Source: Plectosphaerella cucumerina (lineage: Eukaryota; Ascomycota; Sordariomycetes; Glomerellales; Plectosphaerellaceae). Taken from it: a DNA stretch of 64,000 nt. Made by a program: the position numbers and the translations under genes. Each line of letters opens with the position of its first letter. The first letter of the stretch is position 1. Shown in pieces: positions 41,615-53,148 of this stretch. The stretch covers positions 620,001-684,000 of the forward strand of contig JAGPXD010000007.1 in the NCBI GenBank assembly GCA_020746995.1, given 5' to 3'. Below the pieces are notes generated by a model. It saw only the letters and a list, made by a program, of their open reading frames with translations. It ran no database searches and was not told the DNA's origin.

Positions 41615-43889
41615 CTACATGTCCATGCCGGGCATCCACTGCAATGACGCCGTGTCCAAGTCCGCCATGTAGGGACCAAACGCCGAGGCGTCCAGGTCCA
41701 GCCAGTCGTTGGTGTTCCACTCGTCCAACAGGCTGTACGCCATGGGAGGCACCGAGTCCTCGGCGGGCATCATGACGGGCTGAGGCTCAAAGACGCTCGG
41801 GTCGTATGGCCCCTCCATCATCTGCCCCTGAACCACACTGCCGAATTGCGGCTCGGCAACGACAGTCAGCTCCCGCTCCTGGTATCCCTTCTGCCCCATA
41901 GCCTCTGACCGAAATTCCTCGAGAATGACGGCGTACCTCCTGCTCGGTGAGTTCGTAGCTGTCGCCTGCGCCAGATGCGTCTGGCACCGCCTTGCAAGGT
42001 CCATCAACGCAAGATGCGCAGCCTGCTCGTCCGCTGTCAACACGATACCACGCCTTCTCAGCTGGATATCCCAGACATAGGAGACGACAAGTGCACAGAA
42101 TGTGACATAGTGAGTCCACCAGAAGGCATGGAAGATGGGACCCTCGGTCGCAAGTCCGTCGACCGTGTCGAAGACGGCCCGGGCCGCGCCCACGCACTCG
42201 GCAACTTGCGCCCTGGCATCGGCATGCAGAGGGGCGAGAAGGAAAAGGCGATTCGCGTGCATCATGGCGTGGGAATGAGCCAGCTTCAAAACGGTAGATT
42301 GACGGCGGAAGCTGGTGATGAGCATGGATGGGCGGATGGAGCCGAGATAGGGCGGGAGGCTTGCTTTCCACTCGTGGATGGCGCGGCTCAGGCGGTGGGC
42401 GGCGCTGACGCGCTCGTCCTCGGAGATGGGTTTGATGGAGTAGACTTCGCGGGAGATTTGGTCCGTGATGCGGGCAATTCTGAATCAATGTTAGCAGAGG
42501 GTCCTGAGGAGTCGGGAAGGAGAAAACGCACTTGGCATGAAAGATGAGGGCATCGATATGGCACCCCAGCTGCTCGTCAAACCCCACCACTGGCCCTTGC
42601 GGCGTCATCTCGTCATCCTCAATCCGGTCCGGCATATCCTGATCAATATCATCGTCGTGATAATGGCGCGGCCGGCCAAAGATGACGCCGAGGTACTTGT
42701 CGAGAACATAGGCCGTCCAGAAAGTGCGCATGCGAAATTGGGCCTGGATGTAGTCGACAGTGCCTTGGGCCATGTACCTCTTCCTGGCCGTCCGGCGATG
42801 CAGACCAAGAGCGGAGATGAGCTGCAAAGCGCTGCCAAAGGTGTACCAGGCCCTGTTCATGCGCGAAGTGGTGAGTAGATAGAGGGTCTGGACGATCCGT
42901 GTCTGTGCCGACTCCAGACGAGGCGCTCCTGTCTCAGCATCGGTGAGGTGGGCGGCGACACAGAAGAGGCGGTCGCTCCGGGCAAGGGCACGGGCGACAT
43001 CTTCGGCGGCCGTGGTGCCCCTCGACTTTTCGTTGTGCGCCGTGGCGACGGCGAGGCATGCCAGGACAATTGACGCCCTCGCGCGGCCGATCTCATGCCA
43101 TGCCGGTCGGCCTTGGCGGACGTTGGCCTCGACGATGCGCAGCCATGCCTCGGCTGAGGGACGGTGGACGATGCGGTAGGTGGCGATGCACACGTCAAAG
43201 TAGAGGTACATGAGGTGGTCGAGCTCGTCACGGGCCGGGAGCGTCAGGCGCAGGGCGTCCTCCTCGGTCATGTGCGGTAGAGGTCGGTCGCCGGTGAGCG
43301 TGACGGGCTGTTGTTGCCTGTCGACGGAGGTGGTGTCGTAAGTCTCGTCAGGGGGCTGAACTGCCGCATCGTGTCTCGCGAGTCGCTTCCAGGCGCGGTG
43401 GAGGAAGGTGACTCCTGAAGTTGGATCAAAGACCTGGCCTTCAATCTCGGCCATGCCCAGCTCGGGCGAGGCACGCGACGCAAGGCCAGATGTTTCAGCC
43501 CGTGGTGGTGGTAAAGAGGGTGGGAGGGCCACAGCCGCAGGCGCCGGGACGGCAGCGGCATGATCCCTCGATGGCGGCGGCGTTGGCGGTCGGCCCCTCG
43601 AGTACCGGGCGTCATACAGACAAACGAGGCCCTTCCTGGAACACTTCGCGCACGGCAAGGTCCCGCTGCATTTCGCCTTGCGCTGCTTGCAATGGTCGCA
43701 CGCCCGGCTGACCTTGTGGTTCTTCCGGCGGTTGACGGCCTGGGCGTCCCCGTCTTCGGAGCCAGGAGACTCGGCGGCGGCCGACTGGGCGAGGCTCCTC
43801 TTCCGGGCGCCGCCACGGGGGCTTGATGTCGCACGCCCGGCGGCCGGAGATGCTGTGCCATCGGTGGGGGTGTCCGCGGGCTGGTCCAT
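41615..43889 (-). CDS. Zn2Cys6 fungal transcription factor
   Basis: Exons 42532-43889 and 41615-42479 (donor GTGCGT) give 740 aa. The DNA-binding cluster has Cys at 64, 67, 74, 80, 83 and 90 (ACDHCKQRKAKC, then LPCAKCSRKGLVC), with basic residues before and after. A Pro/Ala-rich linker leads to the fungal-specific middle homology domain (HLMYLYFDVCIATYRIVH; ALGLHRRT; RTFWTAYVLDKYLGVIFGRP). The acidic C terminus (DLDTASLQWMPGMDM) could activate transcription. It ends tail to tail with the aldo-keto reductase, only 45 bases apart, and may control the adjacent divergent gene pair. Confidence 0.9.
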
Positions 43890-44710
43890 GACGGACGGAC
43901 TTGAGCGGGCGACCGCGTCGGGATGCGTGGTGATGTCTTGAGAGGACGTCGAGGTTGGCGATGCAAAGACGGAAAAGCTGAGGGGGGCGGATAAGGGGAT
44001 GGACGGGTTCTTAAGGGCGGTGACATGGCGTGTTCGGGTCTGCGGGGGATCAGCAACTGCCGACTTCCCCGCGTTCGAGTTGGTAGGCTGTCATCCGGAG
44101 GACTCAGGTGGCCGGCAGGTCTAGGGGGCTGGTCTCGGTCTGGCTTGATCTCTCAGCGAGCCCAGGGGGCCATCTCGGGTTGATGATGGGCCTCCACCTG
44201 TGGGTGGTCGGCAACCGCTGTCACCTTCATTGACTTTCCACTGCAGAACACTTGAGTTAGATCACAGCTCAAGAGCTCTTCGCTGCTGGAAGCACCAGAT
44301 GTAAGCACCCCCTTATGCAAACGGACACCAATCTCAACAGCAATCCTTTCTTCGACAGTCGACTTCTCCGGGGATGGCTGCGGGGACCCCGCGTCGCACA
44401 GCCCCCGAAGAGACCAACCCTACCTTAGTCCGCAGCCATGTCGATCTAGCGGGTGTTGAAGGATCACCAGGAGAAGGGCGGAAATGACGGATTTGCGCCC
44501 AGTAATCCGCATGCCTGGGGCCTTTGATGGCGACAAGCGGCAATGTCCCTCTCTTCCTGTAAACTCCATCTCATCTGCGCCATCAATGCTTCACTTCCAA
44601 GACTTAGACGGTGTTCTATGTATTTGTGTGGTTGACTGGATGTTGCTCTGAATTGGAGGATTCTCGTCCCTGTCTTCCCCTGTCCCCCACTGAACACCTA
44701 AGTCAAACTC
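43890..44710. other. Intergenic region
   Basis: Upstream region of the regulator gene and 3' region of the monooxygenase gene, both on the minus strand. No gene supported. Confidence 0.5.
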
Positions 44711-46314
44711 CTAATCCTCCTTGTAAACGTCAAACCTGTAGGTCGCTCCAACGTGATCATCTCTCACCCGCGCCTGGCCTTCACCCAGCGCTCTCTCGCG
44801 GGCTGTAAGGACAGGCGCATCGTCCGCCCTCTGCTCCGGATAGATACCCCTGCGCCGCAACTCCGGCACCAGCAGCTCAACCACATCCTCAAACGTCCCA
44901 GGTGTCGTCGCGTGCGACAGGTTGAATCCATCCAGATCCGCAACCCTCACCCACTCCTCAAAGATATCCGCCACCGTTGACGGACTGCCAACGGCCAGCG
45001 CCCCAAAACCGCCAATACTCCTCTCCTCAGCCACACGTCGCGGCGTCCACACCGTCCCATCCTCGCCCTTGTTCACCAGCGCCGACCGCAGGCTGACGAC
45101 GCTGTTGGCCTCGACATCGCCAACTGTCGCCAGGTCCTGATCCAGCGGCACCCGCGACAGGTCAATTCCGCTGATGCTGCTGATGACGACTAGCGCCCCG
45201 ACGACGCTGGCATTCTTCTTGAGCGCTTCGTACTTGGCCTGTGCCTCCTCGTCTGTCGCCGCCACGATCGGGCAGATGGTGCCGAACACCTTGATGCTGC
45301 GAGGGTCGCGACCCTTTGCTGCTGCGGCCGCGCGCACCTTGGCTACATTCTGACCGACGAAAGTAGCGGAGAAACCGCTGACGAAGATGGCTTCTGCATG
45401 CGTCGAGGCAAAGTCGATGCCAGCTGATGAGGTCCCAGCTTGGAAGAGGAAGGGGGTTCGTTGAGGCGAGGGTTCGAGAATGTGAGGTGAGTCCAGCTTG
45501 AAGTATTTGCCGTTGTGCTTGATATGCCGGACCTTCTTGGGATCGATGAAGCTATCCTCCTCGGGGTTGGGGGACACGGCGTCATCTGCCCACGAGCCTT
45601 CCCAAAGTCTGCGACGTCAGATTGAGCCCGGCGGCAGGGGACCAGGACACTCACTTGTACAGGACACGAAGGTATTCATCGGCTTGGGCGTACCGCTCAT
45701 CATGGCCAATCGGGTCGTCCAGTCCGATGGCCTTGAACGCTGACTTCTTCCACGATGTCACGATGTTCCATCCGATACGGCCCTGCGTCATATGATCGAG
45801 CGTGGAGAATCGCCGAGCCAGAATGAACGGCGGCTCAAAGGTCGTCGACGATGTGACGCCAAAGGTCAGATGCTTCGTCGCCGCGGCCATGGCCGAGATG
45901 GGCTGAAATACCTACTGTCAGCAGGTGCGCTGGGCTTTTCCAGCTATTGCACTCACGATGATGGGATCCGAGATGGGCCACTGTGACGCCCTTCGGATAC
46001 ACTCATCAAGGCTGCCGCCATAGGTATCGTGCCCGCCGTATGAGTCGGCCAGGAACAGCCCGTTGAAGCCACCGCGCTCCAATACCTTGGCGAGATTCAC
46101 CCAGTACTCGAGCGTGTGCTTCTGAGAGCCCTGATCGCCAGGGGTCTACAGACCAGCTGCACGTCAGATCCGTTTTGACCATCTCGGGAGGGCTGCTAAC
46201 CTTCCATTGGCCAGGTGCCAGGTGTCCGATGACGCCCATATCAAAGGCATTGAGCAGGATCTCCTTCTTGCCATGACCGAGCCGGGTCTCGGCGTTGCTC
46301 TGGGTGTCTGCCAT
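44711..46314 (-). CDS. FMN-dependent luciferase-like monooxygenase (NtaA/SnaA/DszA type)
   Basis: Four exons on the minus strand: 46201-46314, 45957-46145, 45655-45902 and 44711-45608, giving 482 aa. Exon 1 holds the family start (KKEILLNAFDMGVIGHLAPGQW). Later segments match this branch of the bacterial-luciferase superfamily: GFNGLFLADSYGGHDTY, PFILARRFSTLDHMTQGRIGWNIVTS and LWEGSWADDAV. These enzymes take reduced FMN from a partner reductase and oxidise sulfonated, chelating or other small molecules, for example nitrilotriacetate or dibenzothiophene sulfone. The partner reductase is not visible nearby. Two AG acceptors nine bases apart (45903-45912) precede exon 3; the inner one fits the family best. 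A divergent allantoate-type carrier follows upstream. Confidence 0.88.
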
Positions 46315-47793
46315 GTTGATACGGGATCACTGTTTCGATGCTGACTTTTCCGTCTCGATTCAGTATCAAGTCTGATGCATTCCATTTTGTACTTTGCGGC
46401 TTTCGATCCGCTCGCTGGTGTTGTCCGACACTCGGGGCTTGTGTGGGTTCACCGAAGGCATCATCGGCTGGGGCCATAGCACCATCCACCAAGGCGGGTG
46501 TCGGCACCAGTCGTTAGGCCACAGCTTCGGCCTATTTTCTGACTCAAAGCTTGGTCAGGGTCCAAAGATCCTGCTTCCGAAGATGCATGTGCGCACTCCA
46601 CACACAAGAGAGTTGTGAAGATCGGTGATCAGAGGGTCATCGTTGCAGCAGTCCGGCCCTTGCTTGCAGACGCATCCCGAGGTCATGGGCGTGGGAACTG
46701 ACACACCAGTTGAAACTGTGTTTGACTTAAAGACCTCTCGTGTCCTGTTTCTAGGTCTGTATGTTTTGGCTCGAAGGAGAGGTTTTTGAAGAATTGGTCG
46801 GATTTCCCGGTTGAAAGAGATCTGTGACAGCCCCAAATACCAAGCAACTGTGCTGTTGCTTGTGTGGCCCATGGAGAACTACCGACTCCAAGACACGAGG
46901 AGCCAACTGCAGGACCTGATTCGGACCGCTCGGACAATCCATGCACCGGATTCCTCTCAACCACGTGGGCGTATCAACACGATGCCTTGTCGGGAGCATG
47001 CTCGCGAGATGGCGTCCAATGGTATACTTCACCGGCCGACTCCCCGAAGTCGAAGCCAGCCCTACCCACTTCGCTCCCGCTCTGCATCGTTCTGAGCAGA
47101 GACCCCTGTCTTTGGACAAGTTCGAGTTGGCCGATGGATACCAAAGGCCGAGACCGGAAGGGGAGGAAGACACTCTCTGTCTCGAGCTTAAGCTTCTGGA
47201 GAAGGCCACGGTCAGTGAGCAAAGCAGCTCTCCTCGAAGCTTGAGGGCAACAAAAGTTGCCTCTAGCCGGTTTACAGGCAAAGAACCCATCGTTCCAGTT
47301 GATCTCCACCGCCAGAGCCTTATCTATCGCATCATTTTTAGTGTGCTGCAGTCATCGGAACCCGCTAATGTTCCTGACTCGAGCTCGACCGAAGACCCCT
47401 ATGGACCTGACAAGTTGGCCTTCAGGGGGGCGTTAGTGGCCAGAGGAACCCCACGACCATGTGGCGTCCACGTAGTCCGAGCACTCCAGCGAGCACTTCA
47501 CTTCCGACTTACCCAGCACTTTGGTTCGGAGTGGATTCCGGCCATCTGGCCGGTTACGGCGGTCAAGTACATCGTTGGCTGGCGTGCACATTCCCATGAG
47601 ACAATGCTGGGGCTTGATGGCGCCTTGCCCCTAGGCGCAATATTTGCAAACGCGCGCCTGTACCGCTCAAGCTGGACATTTGTTGCAATTCATTGATATA
47701 AGATGCCTCAGACGCGGCCGAACACAACGTCATGTCGACCAGCATCCCGCCGCGCTTCAATAACACCCGTGGAACCGCCAGATCGCCGCAGCC
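46315..47793. other. Divergent intergenic region
   Basis: 1.5 kb between the monooxygenase (minus) and the carrier (plus). Open frames of 251 codons (plus, 46941-47696) and 179 codons (minus) overlap each other and show no domain; not accepted as genes. Confidence 0.5.
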
Positions 47794-49683
47794 ATGTCCA
47801 AGTCTGCCGCCGAGCCTGAGGCGCCCAAGACGCTTGTGGGCGTCTTGAAGCACCTCGTCAACTGGTATCCGTCGCATCTACCAGGAGAAGAGAGGAAGTG
47901 AGGCTCGCCCGCATGAGAGCAACATCCAACATAGTTCTGACGACGACCACAGGCTTCTCTTCAAGCTTGACCTGACTCTTCTCATCTACCTGTCTCTCTT
48001 CTGTAGGCTTTGAAAACCCGACTTATCATGCTTTCGCTTGCTAACATGTGGCTTAGTCTTCCTGAAGATGCTTGGTATGTTCTTCTCGTTCTATCAACCG
48101 AGCTCGAGTTGACCAGACAGACCAAACCAACATCAACAACGCCTACGTCAGTGGTCTCAAGGAGGATCTGCAACTCAACGGCAACGAGCTCAACTATCTC
48201 ATCGTCTGCTACAACGTCCCGTACTTTGTGTTTCAGGTGCCGGGCATGATGCTGCTCTCCCGTCCCAAGCTGTAGGATTCCTTAATGGTTCTGAGCACCC
48301 CAACCCCTATTGACCCCTTTCCAGCACCCGTTGGGTCATTCCCTCGCTCGAAATCCTCTGGGGCGTCCTCACCTTTGCCCAGAGCCGCGTCACCAACGTC
48401 AACCAGCTCTACGCCTTGCGCTTCCTCATCGGCGCCGCCGAGGCCCCAGCCTTCACTGGTGTTCACTTCGTTCTGGGCTCCTGGTACGGCAGTAGCGAGC
48501 TCTTCCAGCGCGCCGGCACCTGGTTCATCTGCCAGCCACTCGGTAGTATGGTCAGCGGCTATCTCCAGGCTGCAGCGCACAAGAACCTTAACGGCACTGG
48601 CGGCCTCGCCGGCTGGCAGTGGCTGTTCATCGTGGACGGAATCATCACCGTCCCCATTGCCCTTGCGGGATTCTTCGTCTTCCCCGGCCTCCCTGACTCG
48701 CCCAAGCTTCGATGGTATACTGATCGGGAGATGGAGCTTGCGCGAGAGCGTAATAAGAGGAACAGCATCTCCGAGCCGGGAAAGCTGACATGGGGCACAT
48801 TCAAGCGCACCCTCTCGACATGGCATGTCTACGTCTTCGCCAGCTGCTTCACGTAGGTCACCCAAAGATGCAGTCGAAGCTCATGTCTGACAATCTCTAG
48901 TGCCATGATTTTGAGTGTATACCCGACCGTCTTCATGACCCTGTGGCTCAAAGCCTCTGGTTATTCCGTCACTCAAATCAACCAACTTCCGACTGGTGTC
49001 AACGGGGTGCAGATCATTTCATCCCTCGTTGGCACGGCTCTCGCCGCTGTGTATCCCGCCTACACTATCGTGACAGCAACAACCGTGTTTGCTCTCTTTG
49101 GCACCATCGTCATGACCATCTGGAACGTGCCCACGGCAGTCAAGTAAGATTCAGCCTCTGATTTCTCATCGGCTCATAGCTCATCACTAGCAGGTTCGTC
49201 GCCTGGTATTCTATGGGTGCTACTGCCACGCAGAGCCCCCTTATCTTCTCTGTCGTGAACCAGTATCTCAAGCACGACTCCGAGAAGCGTGCCATTGTCA
49301 TGGTAAGTCATCGCCAACCTTCACTGTGACCATTACCATGCTCTAACATCATCCAGGGCGCGATGATGACCGTTTCATACGCCTTCAACACGTGGGCGCC
49401 TCTGCTTATCTACCCCACTGTTGGCCCCTACGGCGCTCCGCGGTGGAAGAAGGGATGGCCTACTGCGCTTGTTCTCTTCACGCTGCAGTGGCTTCTATTC
49501 GTCCTGGCACATGTTCTCAACCGCAGGGAGTAAGTTATCCGAGCGACCCCTCATCGAACTACGCTAACTACAGGTTGCAGTGAGAAGAAGAGGGCCCTTG
49601 AAGCTCCTGAGGCCATTGCTGATGATGCTAGCGAAGATACCGGGACAGGAGTTGTCAAGGAGGTGTTCCCGAAAGCATCTTGA
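47794..49683 (+). CDS. MFS transporter, allantoate/anion:cation symporter type (DAL5-like)
   Basis: Nine exons: 47794-47897, 47953-48002, 48057-48074, 48121-48271, 48325-48852, 48901-49143, 49194-49302, 49357-49529 and 49581-49683; 492 aa. All junctions keep the frame and restore family sequence: WYPSHLPGEERKLLFKLDLTLL, then FLKML-DQTNINNAYVSGLKEDL, QVPGMMLLSRPKL and FLIGAAEAPAFTGVHFVLGSWY. The Asp-Gln-Thr-Asn-Ile-Asn block after helix 1 is typical of the Dal5 branch (anion:cation symporters), which imports allantoate, nicotinate, cysteine and similar organic acids. Exon 3 is only 18 nt long. The carrier faces the FMN-dependent monooxygenase gene and may import its substrate. Confidence 0.88.
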
Positions 49684-49939
49684 AGGGGAGTCAGGTCTGC
49701 ACTGGCTTCGAAGAATTGACGTCCGCCACATCGCATCCCAAGTCGGCAACGATTGTGTTACTCAAAGACTGCAATAGATTTGACGGTTGCTTGTCACGAA
49801 CTTGATGTAGTGAATCTATTTCTGGAAGCTTATTTGAATGCTGTTGTTGATGAAAAACCTTGACCGGTGTTCAGCCCTCGTCCCGTATAATAGTCGCGGT
49901 GTTGAGCTTGTGAAGCCGAGTACCGCCATCAAACCAGCA
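49684..49939. other. Gap between convergent genes
   Basis: 3' regions only. Confidence 0.4.
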
Positions 49940-51003
49940 TTAGGCATCGGCCTTGTCAACCTTCGCCCTGCTCTCCCATTCGCGAAGACCAACAACTCCC
50001 ACCCTCAGGAAGGTGTCGTCTTTTTCAAGACGTCCCCGCAGCTCCGCCTCTCTCAACTGAGTCACATCCCACTTGGCCCACAGGAACCTCCCGTGCATGA
50101 ACCTCGCCTCGGGGGAGGCTGCCCAGACGGCAAATTGGCCGCAAAGGCGTTCTTTTGCAATGTCAGCATTAACAAATTTACACGTAAGCCTTGGATGCAG
50201 AAGCCCTACCGTCATCCCAGGCAGGGTCGTCCGGGCTCAGACCGTAGTTCCGGGCCTGCTCGGTGAAGATGCCGCCAGGGTGGTAGCTCAGAACTTGGAG
50301 CTCCTCCGGGTTCAGGTGCCTGGCCATCATCTGCAGAAGCATTGTGTTCGCGCTCTTGCTCGCAGCGTAGAGGGGGAATTGGTCGGTAAAGGCATTGTCA
50401 TGAATGGCCATGGAGGAAAGGTTGACGATTGCCTGTCGAGGTCAGCGAGGTGTGTCATTGCACCTTCTGGCTCCTGTTGGGGGTACTTACCTTGGGACGA
50501 TCCTTCGCCCCGGGCTGCTTCTGCAGGCGCTCCGAGAAATCGATGCAAGAGAGGACATTGGTGACATAGTCGTCCCAGATGGTATCCGTGCCAAGCTTGG
50601 GGATCTCGCCCATCGTAATCCTGGCGGCGTTCAGCACGGCCACATCGACCAGGATGCTCTTGCTGGCCAGATCATCCCAGAGGCCGGCGACGGCCTTTCG
50701 ATCGGTTATATCGATGGCGTGTCCCGAGACCTGTGTTGAAGGGAAATCGGCCGACAGCTGGGAGACAGAGGCAATGACGACATCGGGCCGGCGGCCGATG
50801 ATGATGATTCGAGCCGCTTGGGCCTGACCAAACGCACGCGCGATGGCGAGGCCAATGCCCTGGTGGCCGCCGGTGATGAGGACGGTTCTCCCGGCCTGGG
50901 AGAGCTCTGGGCGGGTTGGAGAGATGGCAGGGTAAGGCTCCCTGTGGAGTGTCTTGGTGAAGGCGAAGCCAGGGGGCAGGGGGGTGGATTCAGGGGTAGA
51001 CAT
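49940..51003 (-). CDS. Short-chain dehydrogenase/reductase, first of two
   Basis: Exons 50491-51003, 50210-50432 and 49940-50151 (donors GTAAGT and GTAGGG) give 315 aa. The cofactor site is TVLITGGHQGIGLAIA (residues about 40-55), and the catalytic pair is Tyr193/Lys197 in YAASK, with an upstream NLSS serine. The C-terminal segment (GQFAVWAASPEARFMHGRFLWAKWDV) is characteristic of a large group of fungal SDRs of unknown substrate. The last intron, with acceptor AAAAG, is set by family fit. Start at ATG 51003; the divergent Zn2Cys6 gene begins 497 bases away. Confidence 0.88.
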
Positions 51004-51500
51004 GGTGGAGAAATAGGGGTAAATGCGATGGAGGTCGTAAGCTGAGGACTTGGTTCAATGATGATCTGACAAGGCTACATGATATCAACGAATTGAGGAA
51101 AACCGATCATTCTTATACAAACGGAGCTCAGGAGTGAGGCATCATTGCTCGCTTTCGGTTTGATGTTTGAATGTGGTTGGAAATACAATGCATGACAAAC
51201 TCGAGGCTACGTCTCGATTTCACCTCCCGCCATGTCCGCCATCACCGCCATGACTCGAGTGCCGCGCCTCAAGCAAGCACCACCTCCGCAGTCTTGAACG
51301 CACCAAGCCCGCTTCGGCGACGCTCCGACGCAACGCCGCAAGATGTCCGCACCATCTCCGCACCAAAACTCCAGCTCGACCCGGCGGCTCAACCTCCCTG
51401 GCATCCCCCTTACTTCCTCCGATCCCCTTCCGCTCATCTCTCTCCCCAGAGGTTTCCTCCGCATCCGCCAAGCCACTCAACCAGCTGCAGGACACCCGCC
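51004..51500. promoter_or_regulatory. Divergent promoter of an SDR and a Zn2Cys6 regulator
   Basis: Region between opposed start codons. The open frame upstream of the regulator start (to 51171) is Pro/Ser-rich and probably untranslated leader. Confidence 0.4.
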
Positions 51501-52829
51501 ATGAACCGCCGCTCCAAGCAAAAGTCATGCTTTGCATGCGTCGGGGGCAAACGTCGATGTGACAGGACCCTCCCGACATGCGCCCGGTGCATCGACCGCG
51601 GAGTCCAGTGCGCATACCCTCCGCCCAGGGTGAGGCCGAATGTCGCTGAAGTCGAGCCCGACCAGGCGGCCAACGGAAGCCTCTCTTTTCTGCTCCCGTT
51701 CGGAGTTCAAGGACAGGCCGGGCCCGATCCGGGCGCCCCAGCCCAGACACAGGACGTCTTTCCGCCGGAAACCCTGACATCCACCAGCCCCGAGAGAGCC
51801 GAAACGGCAAGCAACAGTTTGTCGTTCGGCACAACGTCATCATCCAACCCCGTCTCCTCGGCTGGCACGACTCCGCTGCAAACATCGCAAGTCGAGAACC
51901 TGCGGTGGTTCACAGCGCCGTCGACATGGAAACTCATCCATCACTTCCAGCCACCTGACCAAGAAGTTCCCCCAAAGGTCTTCTCGGACTTTCTCCGCGG
52001 CGTGGATTCGTGGGTTTCTCGCTTCCAGCAAGATGGTCACAACCCATTTATCCACCGCACCCTGTACCCGCCACGAGCCATTCCCGATTGCATCCAGGAC
52101 GCCTACGCCGCCATTGCTGTCTCGCGGAGTGGTACCCCCAATAATGAGAATATCACCGAGAGCATCACGCATTCGTACGCCTCCAAGCTGCTCGCGCACC
52201 AGGCAGCTCTGGCCGAGCAACCTTTCCATATCAGTACAACTAAAGACCACCTCGCTCGGACCCAGGCCCTCCTCATTCATCTACTACTCGCTCTATCATC
52301 AAATTCATTGTCACGCCAGTCCAAGGCTCAGGCTCTCCTGGAACCCCTGCATCGCTGGAGAACTGACATGATAGCAACAGCCGAGCAAGAGGCCAGCCTC
52401 GCCCAACTCTTCCCATGCACAGCAACTCTGGCTTCCGAAGATAATGGCTGGGGAGGGGGAGATGCGGACTACGTGCCAGACTTACACCGGGCCTTTGTCA
52501 TCTGCGAGTCAATTCGTCGAACATGTCTGCTCTGCTCCATGACAATAGGCATCATGCGGGCCCTCAGAGGAGACTGGACCGTTGGCTGCGGCGGTGATAT
52601 CCAGTTCACAGCTCGCGCTGGGCTCTGGGACGCCGAGTCGTCCGGCGGCTGGGCCGACGTGGCGAGCTCTACGGACCCCCTCTTCGGCTACTCCCTCAGC
52701 GGCGAAGAGCTGGCGAAGCGGGGTGTACGGGCCGATGAGGTTGACGAGTTTGCGCGTCTCCTCTACGGGCTCACCTGGGGGCCTGACAAAGTCGAGAGCT
52801 GGGTCGTGCGGTCTAAATCTGCCCGATGA
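51501..52829 (+). CDS. Zn2Cys6 transcription factor, second of two
   Basis: Single exon, 442 aa from the ATG that places the zinc cluster at the N terminus: Cys 10, 13, 20, 27, 30 and 37 (KSCFACVGGKRRCD, then LPTCARCIDRGVQC). A Ser/Thr/Pro-rich linker is followed by an alpha-helical region of the short type without a clear middle homology domain. This form is often found next to metabolite or catabolic genes. The open frame extends upstream to 51171; that extension is low-complexity and would bury the zinc cluster 110 residues inside. Divergent from an SDR and followed by another SDR, so a local regulatory role is plausible. Confidence 0.85.
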   Translation: MNRRSKQKSCFACVGGKRRCDRTLPTCARCIDRGVQCAYPPPRVRPNVAEVEPDQAANGSLSFLLPFGVQGQAGPDPGAPAQTQDVFPPETLTSTSPERAETASNSLSFGTTSSSNPVSSAGTTPLQTSQVENLRWFTAPSTWKLIHHFQPPDQEVPPKVFSDFLRGVDSWVSRFQQDGHNPFIHRTLYPPRAIPDCIQDAYAAIAVSRSGTPNNENITESITHSYASKLLAHQAALAEQPFHISTTKDHLARTQALLIHLLLALSSNSLSRQSKAQALLEPLHRWRTDMIATAEQEASLAQLFPCTATLASEDNGWGGGDADYVPDLHRAFVICESIRRTCLLCSMTIGIMRALRGDWTVGCGGDIQFTARAGLWDAESSGGWADVASSTDPLFGYSLSGEELAKRGVRADEVDEFARLLYGLTWGPDKVESWVVRSKSAR

Positions 52830-53148
52830 GCAGTCATGCGGCGGAGATCTAGGTGCGCTCACTGGAGGCTAGGGACAAGATCGAGTCAATCCCGCATACC
52901 CTGTCCATGCACCCCTGGTTCACACCATGTCCGACGCATCTCCGCAGTACAACACCGCAAACTTGAGCACGGTCCGTATGTATCTTTCATGTGATAAAAG
53001 CACCTGTTCCCTTCTTATTTCCATCCGTTCCTCAAGTCCAGTGTCACTCATCATCTCTTCCAAGCCTATTAAGCCTCGCTTCTCCATCAACTATTTCCGC
53101 CCTCATCAGATTCCCCAGAGCCCAACCACACCCGAGAAGCTCGCAACA
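52830..53148. other. Gap upstream of the second SDR
   Basis: Contains CT-rich leader sequence before the ATG at 53149. Nothing else seen. Confidence 0.5.

Noticed and set aside
46941..47696. 251-codon plus-strand frame between monooxygenase and carrier
   Set aside because: No recognisable domain and overlapped by a 179-codon minus-strand frame; nothing favours either. Transcript data could change this.
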